From assembly GCA_903873965.1 (NCBI GenBank), contig CAIQQO010000347.1:62001-126000 (forward strand): DNA of 64,000 bases, written 5' to 3'. Each line of letters begins with the position of its first letter. The first letter of the stretch is position 1. This document shows, in pieces, positions 29,618-40,760 of this stretch. Below the pieces are notes generated by a model. That model worked only from the letters and a program-made list of their open reading frames with translations, did not search any database and had not been told where the DNA came from. Source of the DNA: an uncultured bacterium. GTDB lineage: Bacteria > Chloroflexota > Anaerolineae > J036 > Brachytrichaceae. The position numbers were made by a program, and so were the translations under genes.

Positions 29618-31000
29618 ATGCCGCAACTGGTGACACCAGGTGGCTCGTCACGCCAGCAACCCGTGACTGCCCAGGTGATTGATGTCGGGCGTGACCCGAA
29701 ATTGAAGTCTGCGTTGCTTTCTGGCCGGCTGCAGAACCTGACTGCGCCGTTCCTGTATCACGATCCGTCGCTGCAGCTCGCTTACGTGCTCATGCCGATG
29801 GAACTGAATATACGTGACATGGAGCAGCAGCGCATTATCGGACAGATGACACAGGCTGTGATGCGCAGCCTTCCCGATGAATCGCCGCGCGGATACCTGC
29901 TTCAGCCCAAAATGTTTTTCTCTTTTCAATCGCTGGTTGAGGCCATTCTGGAGCATGACGGCATCACGCCCGAAATGCTCAAAGAGCAGCAACAGCGTGG
30001 CGACTTGATACGGGAGTTTATGCGCGTTAATGATGAAGAGTCATTGCGCAAAATGGCTCGCGACAATGACGCCAAAGTGGATGCTAATCTGTTTGAACTC
30101 CTCACGGCCAGCATTGAAGCCAATGTGGAGGCTGGGCGTGAGCAAGTGGCCAATGCACTTGCCGGACTGCAACGCGTTCTGGTTGAAGAAACCGCCTATG
30201 GCAAGCAATTAGGCGTGCGCATGGCTGCAATAGAGGCGTTGCGCAAGAGCCCGACGCGTGAAGTCCTGATTGAGCAGTTGGTTGGCGCCCCGGACGATGA
30301 GACGCGCGAGGCACTGATTGCGATGGGCCGCACACTGATTGATTATCTGTTCTTTCAGATGATCACCACTCGTGTTGATGCAGCTACAGGCGCAGAAAAA
30401 GAAGAGTTGGTGGCGCTGCGCAAACAAGTTCAGGATATACGCGACAAGATTGATGCGGCATCGCGCGCCATGATGGATTCAAAAGCTAACCTGATCAACG
30501 AGATTCTGTCGAGTGAGAAACCCGAAGACGTTGCGCGAGCCAACGAAGAGGACATCGACGATGTGTTTGTCAGCATGTTGCAGGCCAACATGCAGGACGC
30601 GCAACAACGCCATGATGAAGAGCTACTACGCGCGCTCATGGTTGTGTATCAGATTGCCATGAAGATCATGTCTGAACGGCAACCGCCTGAGATTCAGATG
30701 ATCAATGCCTTGCTGATGGCGAAGTATCCTGAGGAAAGCAAGCGCATGCTAGAGGAAATGTCAAAATCGATCGATGATCGGTTTATCCAGGTGATGGTGC
30801 AGGTGGCAGATCAACTAGCCCAGGAAGACCGCACCGACCTGGGAGCAAAGTTGACGCAGGTGATTGTGCAGGCGCGTCAGATATTGCCGAAGTATGACGC
30901 CTCTCGCGATCCCAACGCCAATGCTGGCAGCGCAGCCACCCAGAACAGACCGCCCTCAAACGAACCACCCAAACCAAAAATCGAGATTGCCCGACGTTAG
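29618..31000 (+). CDS. CpXC-family-like protein lacking the zinc-ribbon cysteines
   Basis: AGGAG ribosome binding site before ATG 29618; AQVIDVGRDPKLKSALLSGRLQN...APFLYHDPSLQLAYVLMPMELNI...QRIIGQMTQAVMRSLP...GYLLQPKMFFSFQSLVEAILEHDGITPEML resembles CpXC-domain proteins of Chloroflexota (recall). Confidence 0.6.
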   Translation: MPQLVTPGGSSRQQPVTAQVIDVGRDPKLKSALLSGRLQNLTAPFLYHDPSLQLAYVLMPMELNIRDMEQQRIIGQMTQAVMRSLPDESPRGYLLQPKMFFSFQSLVEAILEHDGITPEMLKEQQQRGDLIREFMRVNDEESLRKMARDNDAKVDANLFELLTASIEANVEAGREQVANALAGLQRVLVEETAYGKQLGVRMAAIEALRKSPTREVLIEQLVGAPDDETREALIAMGRTLIDYLFFQMITTRVDAATGAEKEELVALRKQVQDIRDKIDAASRAMMDSKANLINEILSSEKPEDVARANEEDIDDVFVSMLQANMQDAQQRHDEELLRALMVVYQIAMKIMSERQPPEIQMINALLMAKYPEESKRMLEEMSKSIDDRFIQVMVQVADQLAQEDRTDLGAKLTQVIVQARQILPKYDASRDPNANAGSAATQNRPPSNEPPKPKIEIARR

Positions 31001-31060
31001 TTTGCGGTAGATTGCACTTCCACGAGCTGACAAGCCGACCGGGGATTCGGAGACAGTGAC

Positions 31061-31101
31061 AATAAATCAGGGTGGACATATGTGTCCGCCCTGATTTATT
31101 T
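31061..31101. terminator. Bidirectional terminator between convergent genes
   Basis: 18-bp stem AATAAATCAGGGTGGACA/TGTCCGCCCTGATTTATT (one G-T), TATG loop. Confidence 0.85.
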
Positions 31102-31125
31102 GTGAGATATTGAGAGTGTAATCCG

Positions 31126-31644
31126 CTATTTCACGCCGATCAACTCGACATCGAACGTTAACCGGGCGTTGGGTGGAATAGGCCCCTGACCCTGTGCGCC
31201 GTAGGCAAGATTCGACGGAATGACCAACCTGCGTTTACCGCCGATACGCATTGAAGCAATACCCTCATCCCAGCCAGGGATGACTTGCCCGGTGCCAAGC
31301 AAAAACTCAAAGGGTTGCCCACGGTCAACGGAACTATCGAACTTTGTCCCGTTATCCAGGTATCCTGTGTAGTGGACAACCACGCGCTGACCCTTCTGTG
31401 GCTGTTGACCCGTACCCACTACTTTGTCAACATACTGCAAACCAGAGGGGCTTGTGACTGCGCCGGCTGGGGCAGGCGCCTTTGCTGCGTTCATGGTCGG
31501 CACGGGAGCCGCTGCTTGGTTGCTGGCAGGCTGGGTCGAAGCAGAGCTGCTTGATCCGTTTAGAAATGAGATCATGAGCAGCAGAACTGCTGCAAACGCG
31601 GTTATGGCAACGATGATCCAGACATTGGCAAGACGTTTATCCAT
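31126..31644 (-). CDS. FKBP-type peptidyl-prolyl cis-trans isomerase, exported/membrane anchored
   Basis: [41 protein letters not shown]. Confidence 0.95.
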   Translation of the reverse strand: MDKRLANVWIIVAITAFAAVLLLMISFLNGSSSSASTQPASNQAAAPVPTMNAAKAPAPAGAVTSPSGLQYVDKVVGTGQQPQKGQRVVVHYTGYLDNGTKFDSSVDRGQPFEFLLGTGQVIPGWDEGIASMRIGGKRRLVIPSNLAYGAQGQGPIPPNARLTFDVELIGVK

Positions 31645-31669
31645 CTTGGTGTAACTCCTATTAGTTTTG

Positions 31670-33196
31670 TTAGTCTCCGGTTTCAGCTAAATCCAGCCGG
31701 CAACACAGTACCAGTTCTTTCGCGGCGCGCACTTCATCAAGCCGACGCATGGGTGCCGTATGTGGCGCATCCTTGACGAGAGCTGGGTTCGTGTGTGCCT
31801 CTTCCGCGATCGACAGCAATGCTTCCACAAAGCTGTCAAGGGTCTCCTTCGATTCTGTTTCGGTAGGCTCGATCATCAGCGCTTCAGGCACAATTAACGG
31901 GAAGTAGTTGGTCGGTGGGTGGAAGTTGTAATCCATTAACCGCTTGGCGACATCGAGCGCACGTATGCCTGGCGCGTCGGCGAACTTGCCTTGCGCTACA
32001 AACTCATGCATGCAATAACGCTCGCCTTGCGGCACCGGATAGATATGCTTGACTCGGGCTTGAATGTAGTTGGCATTCAAGACGGCGTTCTGGCTGACAG
32101 CGCGTAATCCTTCTTCGCCATGGACGCGGATGTAGGTGTATGCACGCACCAGCATGCCGAAGTTTCCCCAGAATGCACGCATTCGCCCAATGCTTTTGAC
32201 GGGCATATGCCACTCAAAGACGGTGTGGTCGGGTGAGGATTTCACCTGAACGATAGGGCCGGGCAGAAAATCCGCCAGATGCTTTGCGACGGCTACTGGG
32301 CCAGAACCTGGGCCACCGCCGCCATGCGGCGTGCTAAATGTCTTGTGCAGGTTGTAGTGCATGACATCAAAGCCGATTTCGCCGGGTTTCGCGATGCCCA
32401 GCAGGGCGTTCATGTTGGCGCCGTCTCCATACACGAGGCCGCCGGCTGCATGAACGAGGTTGACCACTTCTTCGATGTGTTCTTCGAACATGCCCAGCGT
32501 ATTTGGATTGGTGATCATCAGACCACAAACGGTGTCATCGAGCTGGGCGCGCAAGGCCTCAAGATCGACGTTGCCGCGCGTGTCTGAGGGGATTTCGACC
32601 ACTTGCAGACCAGCCATGGCGGATGACGCCGGATTGGTGCCGTGGGCAGAATCCGGGATCAACATCCTGGTGCGATTGTGATCGCCGCGATCGCGGTGAT
32701 AAGCGCGCATCATGAGAATGCCGGTGAGTTCGCCATGCGCGCCAGCGGCAGGCTGCAGACTTACGGCAGCAAAACCAGCGATCTCAGCCAGCATGGTTTG
32801 TAGTTCATACATCAGGCTCAGCGCGCCCTGAGCTGTACTGGTATCCTGCAGTGGATGCAGCATAGCGAATCCCGGCAATCGCGCCATATCCTCGTTGATG
32901 CGCGGGTTGTATTTCATGGTGCAACTGCCCAATGGATACAAGTTGGTATCAATAGACATATTGCGCTGCGAAAGACGTGTGAAATGGCGAGTGACGTCAA
33001 TCTGACTCACTTCGGGCAGAGGCACGCTGCCTGTTTTGCGCAGTAACTCCGCAGGTAATTCATAGGTCGGCACATCGGGTTCGGGCATGACAATGCCCTT
33101 ACGCCCAGGCTTTGAAAGTTCATAGATCAGTGGTTCTGACACGAAAACTCCTTGGTTGCCTCTAATTTTACCTTCATGCAGAGCATTGGATCGCAT
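31670..33196 (-). CDS. gcvPB: Glycine dehydrogenase (decarboxylating) subunit 2
   Basis: [51 protein letters not shown]. Confidence 0.96.
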   Translation of the reverse strand: MRSNALHEGKIRGNQGVFVSEPLIYELSKPGRKGIVMPEPDVPTYELPAELLRKTGSVPLPEVSQIDVTRHFTRLSQRNMSIDTNLYPLGSCTMKYNPRINEDMARLPGFAMLHPLQDTSTAQGALSLMYELQTMLAEIAGFAAVSLQPAAGAHGELTGILMMRAYHRDRGDHNRTRMLIPDSAHGTNPASSAMAGLQVVEIPSDTRGNVDLEALRAQLDDTVCGLMITNPNTLGMFEEHIEEVVNLVHAAGGLVYGDGANMNALLGIAKPGEIGFDVMHYNLHKTFSTPHGGGGPGSGPVAVAKHLADFLPGPIVQVKSSPDHTVFEWHMPVKSIGRMRAFWGNFGMLVRAYTYIRVHGEEGLRAVSQNAVLNANYIQARVKHIYPVPQGERYCMHEFVAQGKFADAPGIRALDVAKRLMDYNFHPPTNYFPLIVPEALMIEPTETESKETLDSFVEALLSIAEEAHTNPALVKDAPHTAPMRRLDEVRAAKELVLCCRLDLAETGD

Positions 33197-33202
33197 GAGT
33201 TC

Positions 33203-35824
33203 TCAAGGAATCGCAACGGATGCCTGGACATTGGTGAGAATCATGTCGTCGTCGCGAACGCTAACCCGAATGCGCAATTCGCCGGATGATGAAAGAAAAG
33301 CGCCGTTGAGCGGCAGGCTTGGCGGACCCACAGCGACGCTTGTGATGACCTCGGTGAATTTGTGAGAATCCCAGTCAAAAAGGGCGACAGAACTATGACG
33401 CAACGCGGTAGACGATGTATCTGAGTCAGCAGTGACGGCCATAGCGATATTCACTTTGCCGGATGACCGAACGTTAATCCATGGCGTCATAGCAATAATG
33501 TGCTCGCCTGGTTGCATCGTTAATCCATTGGGATCCAGCGCCACGCCGCTGGTTGACGAAGCGATGTACCAGGTGAAGGCATCTGGCGGCAGCACTGTTG
33601 TCGGGATGGCCAGCAATGGATGGACTGGAAGCCGCCAGATGCGTAGTCCGCGATCGGTATAAGTGGCGCCGTCGACCAGAGCATTAACGCGATCCGTATC
33701 ATCCCAACATGCAAGACTGACTCCTGTACCTGCGCTGGTGGTTGGGTTGTTGTAGAGCGCCGTAACAAGGCCACGTTCGGCCTGTTCTTTCAAGCGATCC
33801 GGGAAGGTGCGCCAGTTCAGCATGATTTCGGCCAGGGAGGCCCCATCCATATCAAAGGGACGGCGATAGGTAGTCGGTCTCGCGCTTGACGATGCACCGT
33901 GACCGGCATTAGTTCCATAGGACGATACATAGCCTGAAACCTGTACACGGTCAGCAGGAAGCGACAGGGCCATTTGCGGCCTGCCAAGGAGCAGTTTGAC
34001 CTCTACGGGCGTGACTGTACCAGGTGCTAGATTGCCAATGACATAGTAGTCCTTGCCAGCGATGATGACGCAGTCGTGGAAAGCGGCGCTCGAAGCATTA
34101 TGGATTATGCCTTGGATCAGGCTTGTGTCACTCATTGTGTGACCTGGTGCAAAGGTCAGGTCTGCTTGTACAGTCGGCAGCAGGCTTTCGCCTTGTAGGA
34201 AATAGGCGCGCATATCGCTGTTTTTGGCTGCAACCTGATCAAGTCGGTTGGGGTCGCTCAGAAGGAAATTCACTTTATCTGGTTGGTCTGGATCAGGTTG
34301 TATCTCCTGTGCCAGATGATGACCTGTAGAAATATCCAGCGTGGTTCGGCGTGGTGAATATAATCCTACTATCGCTTGTGAGCGGGCTGTTGGCACATCT
34401 GCACTCCCAGCAATGACACTTAACCGGTGCACTTGTGGTTCATTGCCATGCAAGCGGAAACCGGAGGCATAACCGAGAATGGTAAAAAGTACGACCGTGG
34501 CGGGTATCGTAAACCACGCCCAGGCAAGTTTGTTGTAACGGCGCAGCCAGTAGAAATTGACAGGTCCGATTGTGATGACATAGAGCGACAGGAAAAGTGC
34601 GATGACCAGAAAAGAAGGTAGTGCTGCCCCAGGCAAAGCGCGCGCGGCATCTACCGCCATCGACGATTCGCGCAACTGGCTGTTGCCGGAGGTTACATTG
34701 ATGGCGCCTCCTAGAAAACCGGAGAAGATGAAGCGCAGGTCTTCCCAATCGCGCAGAGGCGAAATCGATGCATCAAAGGCCAGTTGGTCGACGATGCCTT
34801 TGCCTACCTGCCGGCGCATGATCAAGGGTGTGTCGCTGGAACTCACAAGGCTATGTGCATCATCAGTAGCAGGAATTAATGCGACGATAGGCGCGAACTG
34901 GTCTTCAGGTTTCAGCGTGAGGGAGGAGACACTGGATCGCCCGTCTGTCCTGACTGACGAGGATATTGGCAGCGCCGAACTCATGTTTGTCGACACCTCG
35001 ACGTTATTCGGGTTGACAAGTTCATGTAGCACTGCGACTGAGCTTTGTTGAAGCGATTGAGCTGTATGCGCCGGCGCAAAGTCCTCGAAACCGTTGATTG
35101 TGAGTCGAGCGCCTGGGCCACCTGATAGGACCAGGTGACCGCCTCCCAGCACCCATGCACGTATAGCATTACGTTGCGCCTCGCTTAAGGCCAAGGTGTC
35201 AACATTGTTGAAAATCATGACATCTACAGCGTCCAGGGCTGCAGTGAAAGCCGGTATCTGGTCGGGCTGCATCTGAGCAACATAGGTCATGCCGCGATAA
35301 GGGGTATGCAAGTCATTCAAGAAGTTGAAGCCATCTGACGGGTTACTGATGACAAGGATCAACCTGTCGCCGCTATCTAGTGGATGTACTGTCACTGTGC
35401 TTGCGCCAAGTACAATGCCCTGACTTGAAAACAGGGCTTCGATAGGGCCTGTAGATGGCGGTGAAAATAACTGCATCACTTTCTTGCTGTTACGGGCGAG
35501 TGATACACTCGTTCCATATTGCTGTGAGCGATCCTGGACAGGTGAGAGCGCTATATTGCCGTCAACAGGTTCGGTGCTGTTCAGTGTGACCCGCACGGGC
35601 ACCCAGACGCCTGGTTTAGTGTAAGTATTGAAACCCGCCTCAGCAATGATGGAGATCGTTGATGCAGGGGCAGGCTGGTTGACGTAGGAGCGAATTGGCA
35701 TAGCGTCCTCTGACCATTGTATCGATCCAGTATGCGCTAATAAATCAACAGGCGACTCCAAGATGCTGATGAGACTGAGAAGTAGCACGAAACTCACAAC
35801 CATAGCGGATTTCAGGCCTTTCAT
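33203..35824 (-). CDS. Large hypothetical membrane/secreted protein with GATase-like region
   Basis: Signal region; VDVMIFNNVDTLALSEAQRNAIRAWVLGGGHLVLSGG; TM block FLVIALFLSLYVITIGPVNFYWL. Confidence 0.75.
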   Translation of the reverse strand: MKGLKSAMVVSFVLLLSLISILESPVDLLAHTGSIQWSEDAMPIRSYVNQPAPASTISIIAEAGFNTYTKPGVWVPVRVTLNSTEPVDGNIALSPVQDRSQQYGTSVSLARNSKKVMQLFSPPSTGPIEALFSSQGIVLGASTVTVHPLDSGDRLILVISNPSDGFNFLNDLHTPYRGMTYVAQMQPDQIPAFTAALDAVDVMIFNNVDTLALSEAQRNAIRAWVLGGGHLVLSGGPGARLTINGFEDFAPAHTAQSLQQSSVAVLHELVNPNNVEVSTNMSSALPISSSVRTDGRSSVSSLTLKPEDQFAPIVALIPATDDAHSLVSSSDTPLIMRRQVGKGIVDQLAFDASISPLRDWEDLRFIFSGFLGGAINVTSGNSQLRESSMAVDAARALPGAALPSFLVIALFLSLYVITIGPVNFYWLRRYNKLAWAWFTIPATVVLFTILGYASGFRLHGNEPQVHRLSVIAGSADVPTARSQAIVGLYSPRRTTLDISTGHHLAQEIQPDPDQPDKVNFLLSDPNRLDQVAAKNSDMRAYFLQGESLLPTVQADLTFAPGHTMSDTSLIQGIIHNASSAAFHDCVIIAGKDYYVIGNLAPGTVTPVEVKLLLGRPQMALSLPADRVQVSGYVSSYGTNAGHGASSSARPTTYRRPFDMDGASLAEIMLNWRTFPDRLKEQAERGLVTALYNNPTTSAGTGVSLACWDDTDRVNALVDGATYTDRGLRIWRLPVHPLLAIPTTVLPPDAFTWYIASSTSGVALDPNGLTMQPGEHIIAMTPWINVRSSGKVNIAMAVTADSDTSSTALRHSSVALFDWDSHKFTEVITSVAVGPPSLPLNGAFLSSSGELRIRVSVRDDDMILTNVQASVAIP

Positions 35825-35857
35825 TGATACAATTCTAGCGGACGACTTGAAGGGGAA

Positions 35858-38731
35858 ATGGAAATTTTTGAACTCACTCTAGCTATAGTCGGTGCACTCG
35901 CCTGCGTTGGCGCTGTTGTTGTGGCATTGGTATTGCTGCCACGGCGACGTGCTTCGCGGCGTGCACTCGAAACGCGCGTGGCGGAACTGGAATTACTGAG
36001 CAACGCTGTTAACAAAATTGCATCATCTGCACTTGATGAGGATGCCTTGTGTCAGTTGGTTTATACCTGCGCGGCAGAGTTGGTCGATGTCAGCAATTTT
36101 CAGTTGGGCTTGTTTGACGGCAATGATTATGTGATACGCGTCCGCCTATCTGAAGGCGTGATGCAACCTGTGGCACGCTATAACCTCGATGAAGGTCGCG
36201 GCATCGTGGGTTGGATGCGCGATACAGGGCAATCGCTCCTGGTTCGCGATTTCCAGACCGAACTCCCTAATCTGCCTGCCAAACCACGCTACATCAGCAG
36301 CCATCCACCGCGCTCAGCCGTGTTTGTGCCTATGGTGTCTGGCGATCAAGTCATTGGCGCCATGGCGCTGCAATCGGATACGCGGAGTGCTTATACAGAA
36401 GCGCACCTGCGCATTTTGAGCATTATCTCGAATCAGGCTGCGGCAGCGATACAGAATGCACGTGCGCTGATGCGAGAACGTACACGGGCGCAGCAACTCG
36501 AACTCGTTAACGAAGTGGCACAGCAGACGGCGGCCATCCTCGACCCTGAAACACTATTGCCCCGCCTGACGGAAGCAACGCGCAGCACGTTCGGCTATTA
36601 CTTCGTGGGTCTTTGCCTGCTTGATGAAGAAACGCAGGAAATCGTCATGCGTGCTGCCACGCATCCCAAAATGGTCGGTCAAGTTCTAAACCACGGTGAA
36701 GGCCTGATTGGCGCGTGCATCATGGAGCAGCGCATCGTATTCTCAGATGACACTATTCATGATGCGCGTTTCCTAGCTACGCATTATCTTCCAGAGACTC
36801 GTAGCGAGATCGTCATTCCGCTGCGCCTGAACGCCAACATTATTGGGGCACTTGATCTGCAGTCAGACCAGTTGTCCGCATTTTTACACATGGATCAGCG
36901 CTACCTGGAAGTGCTGGCGCAGCAGGTGGCTGTTGCAGTTGAAGATGCCCGCCTGTATCAGGCAGAGCGTGAACAAACCTGGATGTCGACGGCGCTCTTG
37001 CAGGTTGCCGAAGTCGCCGGCAAGGCTGATTCGCTTGACGACGCCCTGGTGAGTGTCGCGCGTCTTGCACCACTTCTCACTGGCGTGGACTGTTGTGCTG
37101 TATTGACATTTGACGCAACATTCGAAGTGTTTGAGATCGCGTCAATGTATGGCGCACTTTCCAGCAATGAGCAACTGTCGGTGGGCGATGTGCTATTACC
37201 AGCTGACGTACCGGCGCTTGAGGAATTGCTTGCGCGGCGCGAGCCTGTGATGGGCAAGGACAGCGGACGGCTGGCGGTCCCGATGCTGGCGCTACCAATG
37301 GTGGCTCAGGATCAGTTGATCGGTGCCCTTCTCGTAGGTCAGAACAGCGGTGCTACGTTTACGCGCAGGCGGATTGATCTGTTGTCTGGATTGGCCAACC
37401 AGGCGGCATTGGTCATTGACGTCGTTAATGCCAACCTGGCGCAACAGGAAGAGTCATGGGTCACAGCAGCGCTGTTGCAGGTGGCGCGCGCCGTCACTGA
37501 AAGCAATGATCTTGATACCATTGTGCAGACTGTAGTGAGATTGACGCCGCTGTTGGTAGGCGTCGAGTCCTGCGCCATATTTGTGCGTGTGCGCGAAGAT
37601 ACAACGTTGCGCGCCTCGCAAGCTTATGGGGTGTCTCGCGCAGCCCAGGAGCGCGTCAATCGCGATGAGTTTCCAATGGCAGCGTGGCGTGACTGGTTCC
37701 TTGACTTCCAACGCAACCAGGGACTGCCCTTGCTAAACCCGGTTCCCGACGTGATTTTGAAGCGATTAGAACTGGAATACGGCGTAGCGCTCCCACTGAT
37801 TGCAAATACGGAATTGGTAGGCGCCATGGTCATAAGCATGAACCGACAGAATCAGTTGCCAGAAGGCAGGGCACTGAGCATTCTGGTGGGAATTGCCCAA
37901 CAGACAGCACTGGCAGTCAATAATGCCCGTCTTTCGCATGAGGCAATGGCGCGTCAGCGATTGGATCAGGAACTTGCGTTGGCACGTGAAATCCAGACGA
38001 GCTTTCTTCCAAAGGATTTGCCCAGCGTCACCGGTTGGGGAGTCTGTGCTGCATGGCAAGCCGCGCGCCAGGTCGGTGGTGATTTTTACGATTACATTGG
38101 TCTGCCAGATGGCCGCTATGGTATGGTCATTGCTGATGTCGCGGACAAAGGTGTCCCGGCAGCTTTATTCATGGCGTTGTCACGCACTTTGATGCGCGCC
38201 GTTGCATTAACTGGAAGAGCGCCGGCAGACGCATTAGCACGTGTTAATGAAATGATCTTGTCGGATTCGCACTCCGATCTGTTTGTGACGATGTTTTATG
38301 CGGTGTGGAATCCTGTATCCGGCGATGTGGTTTATGCCAATGCCGGCCACAACTCACCGATCCTCATACGGGCTGACGGCGAGATGACTGAGTTGCATTC
38401 GAAAGGCATTGCACTGGGCGTTATAGAACATATCGCACCAGAGGCGCGCGTCATGCAGATGCAACCCGGTGATGTGCTCCTGCTATATACCGATGGGATT
38501 ACCGATACGCTGCAACATGATGACCGCGAATTTGGTTTGCCTCGTCTGAAGCAAGTTCTTACCGGGTCATGCCACGGTAGTGCTGAGGAAATCATCAATG
38601 CCATCATGGATGCTGTGCGCGAGTTCGCCGGATCAGAGCCGCCGTTCGATGATCAAACTCTCGTTGTGCTTAAGCGCGAGAAGAACAGCATCAAGTTGGG
38701 CGATGTCAGCGTGGCGGCGCTGCATTCATAA
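35858..38731 (+). CDS. Multi-GAF SpoIIE-family protein phosphatase
   Basis: Repeated GAF domains; C-terminal QVGGDFYDYIGLPDGRYGMVIADVADKGVPAALFMAL, LLYTDGITD. Confidence 0.93.
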   Translation: MEIFELTLAIVGALACVGAVVVALVLLPRRRASRRALETRVAELELLSNAVNKIASSALDEDALCQLVYTCAAELVDVSNFQLGLFDGNDYVIRVRLSEGVMQPVARYNLDEGRGIVGWMRDTGQSLLVRDFQTELPNLPAKPRYISSHPPRSAVFVPMVSGDQVIGAMALQSDTRSAYTEAHLRILSIISNQAAAAIQNARALMRERTRAQQLELVNEVAQQTAAILDPETLLPRLTEATRSTFGYYFVGLCLLDEETQEIVMRAATHPKMVGQVLNHGEGLIGACIMEQRIVFSDDTIHDARFLATHYLPETRSEIVIPLRLNANIIGALDLQSDQLSAFLHMDQRYLEVLAQQVAVAVEDARLYQAEREQTWMSTALLQVAEVAGKADSLDDALVSVARLAPLLTGVDCCAVLTFDATFEVFEIASMYGALSSNEQLSVGDVLLPADVPALEELLARREPVMGKDSGRLAVPMLALPMVAQDQLIGALLVGQNSGATFTRRRIDLLSGLANQAALVIDVVNANLAQQEESWVTAALLQVARAVTESNDLDTIVQTVVRLTPLLVGVESCAIFVRVREDTTLRASQAYGVSRAAQERVNRDEFPMAAWRDWFLDFQRNQGLPLLNPVPDVILKRLELEYGVALPLIANTELVGAMVISMNRQNQLPEGRALSILVGIAQQTALAVNNARLSHEAMARQRLDQELALAREIQTSFLPKDLPSVTGWGVCAAWQAARQVGGDFYDYIGLPDGRYGMVIADVADKGVPAALFMALSRTLMRAVALTGRAPADALARVNEMILSDSHSDLFVTMFYAVWNPVSGDVVYANAGHNSPILIRADGEMTELHSKGIALGVIEHIAPEARVMQMQPGDVLLLYTDGITDTLQHDDREFGLPRLKQVLTGSCHGSAEEIINAIMDAVREFAGSEPPFDDQTLVVLKREKNSIKLGDVSVAALHS

Positions 38732-40178
38732 CTGGGACGGGCGCAGGAATTTGCCCACTGTTGAAGTAGCCATATACAGCTCGCGCGATGTCACTGATGA
38801 TCAGTGAGGTCTCGCTCCAATTGAGAGCGCTGTTGCCGTGCAGGATCACTGTAAGCACGTAAGAGCCGCCAGGAGAACGCACCAGGCCAGCATCGCCATG
38901 GTTTGTCGCATCCCACGACTGACGGCGAAATACGTCGCTTGTCGGACTGCTTGCCGCGATCAAGATTCGCGCGTTATTTTGTCCGATGGCATTCAGTACC
39001 TGATCACACTTGGCTGGGCTGATCTCTTTGCCAAATGCCAGTAGTAATCCGCCTGTTGCATTGTGACACTGATCCAACATTTCAAAGAACAGTCCCATTT
39101 CGGCTGGTGTAGTCTGTGCCAGCGGGTTCGGTGATGTGTTCACATCGGTGCGTATATTCGCTGGTGTAAATACCGTTGGTGATAATGCAGCTTGATCGTA
39201 GGGCTGCGCCAGAAAGGTGCTGACTAGCCCCATTCTTTTGATCGTTTGATTAAGCAGGTTAACGCCGGTATGGCTATCGCCCTGACCTGATTCCGCCAGG
39301 ATATCATTTGCTTTTGTGTTTGTGCCATCGGTTACCGCTGCAATGAGATTTGCTGGCGCGCTCGCTGTCGAGCCCCCGGTGGCCGCACGTATGGCATCAA
39401 AGACGATCGCCATCTTCAGCCAACCTTCAGCTGAAAACGCCACGTCACCATTAATCGCAAATGCCTGACCCGTTTTCAAGTCTTTGACAAAGACACCCGC
39501 TGTGCCATTACTGAACTTGATCAGACGAGCCTTGATCAGCTCTCCCAGTGATTGAATTGAACTGCCTGCATAAGGGATGACGTCAACAGGCAAATCAACA
39601 ATGCGCGCAGAATTGGTTGTTAGCGATTTCAACAACAACCTCTGAGACTCTTCTCTTTGAAGCGACAATCCATTCTGACCGGGTGATAACTGCAGTCCAG
39701 TGCTATCCGGTTGAGGCGTTTTTGCTGGACGATCATTGCCAGAAGCCAGTGTATCGAGATAAGCGCTCAGTTTGGCTTCAGAGTATTGAAATGGTATCTC
39801 CATTCTGTTTTCAGTCGACCGTCGCAGTAAAAAGTCTGGAAATTTGTCCAGATTTCTTTGAACGGCCAGAAGTTTCTCCAACTGGAAACGCATAACCACG
39901 CTGTTGACTTGATAATCAATACTGGTGGGATCGAATTGAATTATTGTCGCCTGATAGCGTAGCGCAACCGGGCTGAGCAGCACGCGATTGGTGCGCGTGA
40001 TTGCTTCATTGATGGTCAGACCGGATACTTCGATGTCTCCGATGAAAGTAGCGCCGGGTAGACGGTCGCGCGAACTCAGAAAAGACGCAATGCTGCCAAC
40101 AGCGAGAGCAATAACAATGACGCTGAAGATGACCAGAATGGTCGTAATCGTTGATCGGATGGTTAACCGGCGCTTCAT
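38706..40178 (-). CDS. Class A beta-lactamase-like serine hydrolase with YoaR/VanW-like N-terminal repeats
   Basis: N-terminal TM; IEVSGLTINEAI repeat-like; FSAEGWLKMAIVFDA, QSWDATNHGDAGLVRSPGGSYVLTVI. Confidence 0.75.
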   Translation of the reverse strand: MKRRLTIRSTITTILVIFSVIVIALAVGSIASFLSSRDRLPGATFIGDIEVSGLTINEAITRTNRVLLSPVALRYQATIIQFDPTSIDYQVNSVVMRFQLEKLLAVQRNLDKFPDFLLRRSTENRMEIPFQYSEAKLSAYLDTLASGNDRPAKTPQPDSTGLQLSPGQNGLSLQREESQRLLLKSLTTNSARIVDLPVDVIPYAGSSIQSLGELIKARLIKFSNGTAGVFVKDLKTGQAFAINGDVAFSAEGWLKMAIVFDAIRAATGGSTASAPANLIAAVTDGTNTKANDILAESGQGDSHTGVNLLNQTIKRMGLVSTFLAQPYDQAALSPTVFTPANIRTDVNTSPNPLAQTTPAEMGLFFEMLDQCHNATGGLLLAFGKEISPAKCDQVLNAIGQNNARILIAASSPTSDVFRRQSWDATNHGDAGLVRSPGGSYVLTVILHGNSALNWSETSLIISDIARAVYGYFNSGQIPAPVPVMNAAPPR

Positions 40179-40424
40179 AGGAACAGTGTATAACTCACAA
40201 CCAGATGATGACAGGTTGTGGTGAATCGGAAACCAACCGTAGCACTTTGTATGAACATTGCCAGCGATGATAACGCATGTTGCAGTCCATGGTAATGACG
40301 TCTACTCTCTTTTCGCCTTTTTGTCATCTCTACGACTCTGCGCAGTTGCGCTAGAATGGCTCACTAATAATCTAAAGACTTCACTGACATATTATCGGCA
40401 GCGAAGTCAAGCGAGCACAAGAAC

Positions 40425-40742
40425 ATGACAACACTAAAAGAAGCCCTGGAAGTAATGCTGGCCCGATTCAATCCCGCAAAAGCCAAAGGCATTAATGCCG
40501 TAATCCAAATCAATGCGACTGGTGATGGCGGTGGGCAGTTTTATACAACCGTTGCCGACACAAAAGCGATCGTATCCGAAGGCACTGCAGAAAATCCAAC
40601 TGTGACAATCACCGTCGCTGCTCAGGATTGGGTAGCTATCACTAGTGGGCAACTTGACCCAACCCGCGCTTTCATGGCTGGCAAGCTGCGCATCACGGGT
40701 GATCTTGGGCTCATGATGCGTTTCCAGAATATGTTTAACTAG
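40425..40742 (+). CDS. SCP2 sterol-binding domain protein
   Basis: AVIQINATGDGGGQFYTTV...VTITVAAQDWVAITSGQLDPTRAFMAGKLRITGDLGLMMRFQNMF. Confidence 0.9.
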   Translation: MTTLKEALEVMLARFNPAKAKGINAVIQINATGDGGGQFYTTVADTKAIVSEGTAENPTVTITVAAQDWVAITSGQLDPTRAFMAGKLRITGDLGLMMRFQNMFN

Positions 40743-40760
40743 CTCTGGACTTTGCGTTAG

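Noticed and set aside
31670-33196. gcvPB without gcvPA/H/T nearby
   Set aside because: Split glycine cleavage genes are often scattered; not evidence of a new system.
40196-40220. Inverted repeat CACAACC/GGTTGTG upstream of the serine hydrolase
   Set aside because: Only 7-bp arms, single occurrence, no supporting promoter; too weak to claim regulation.
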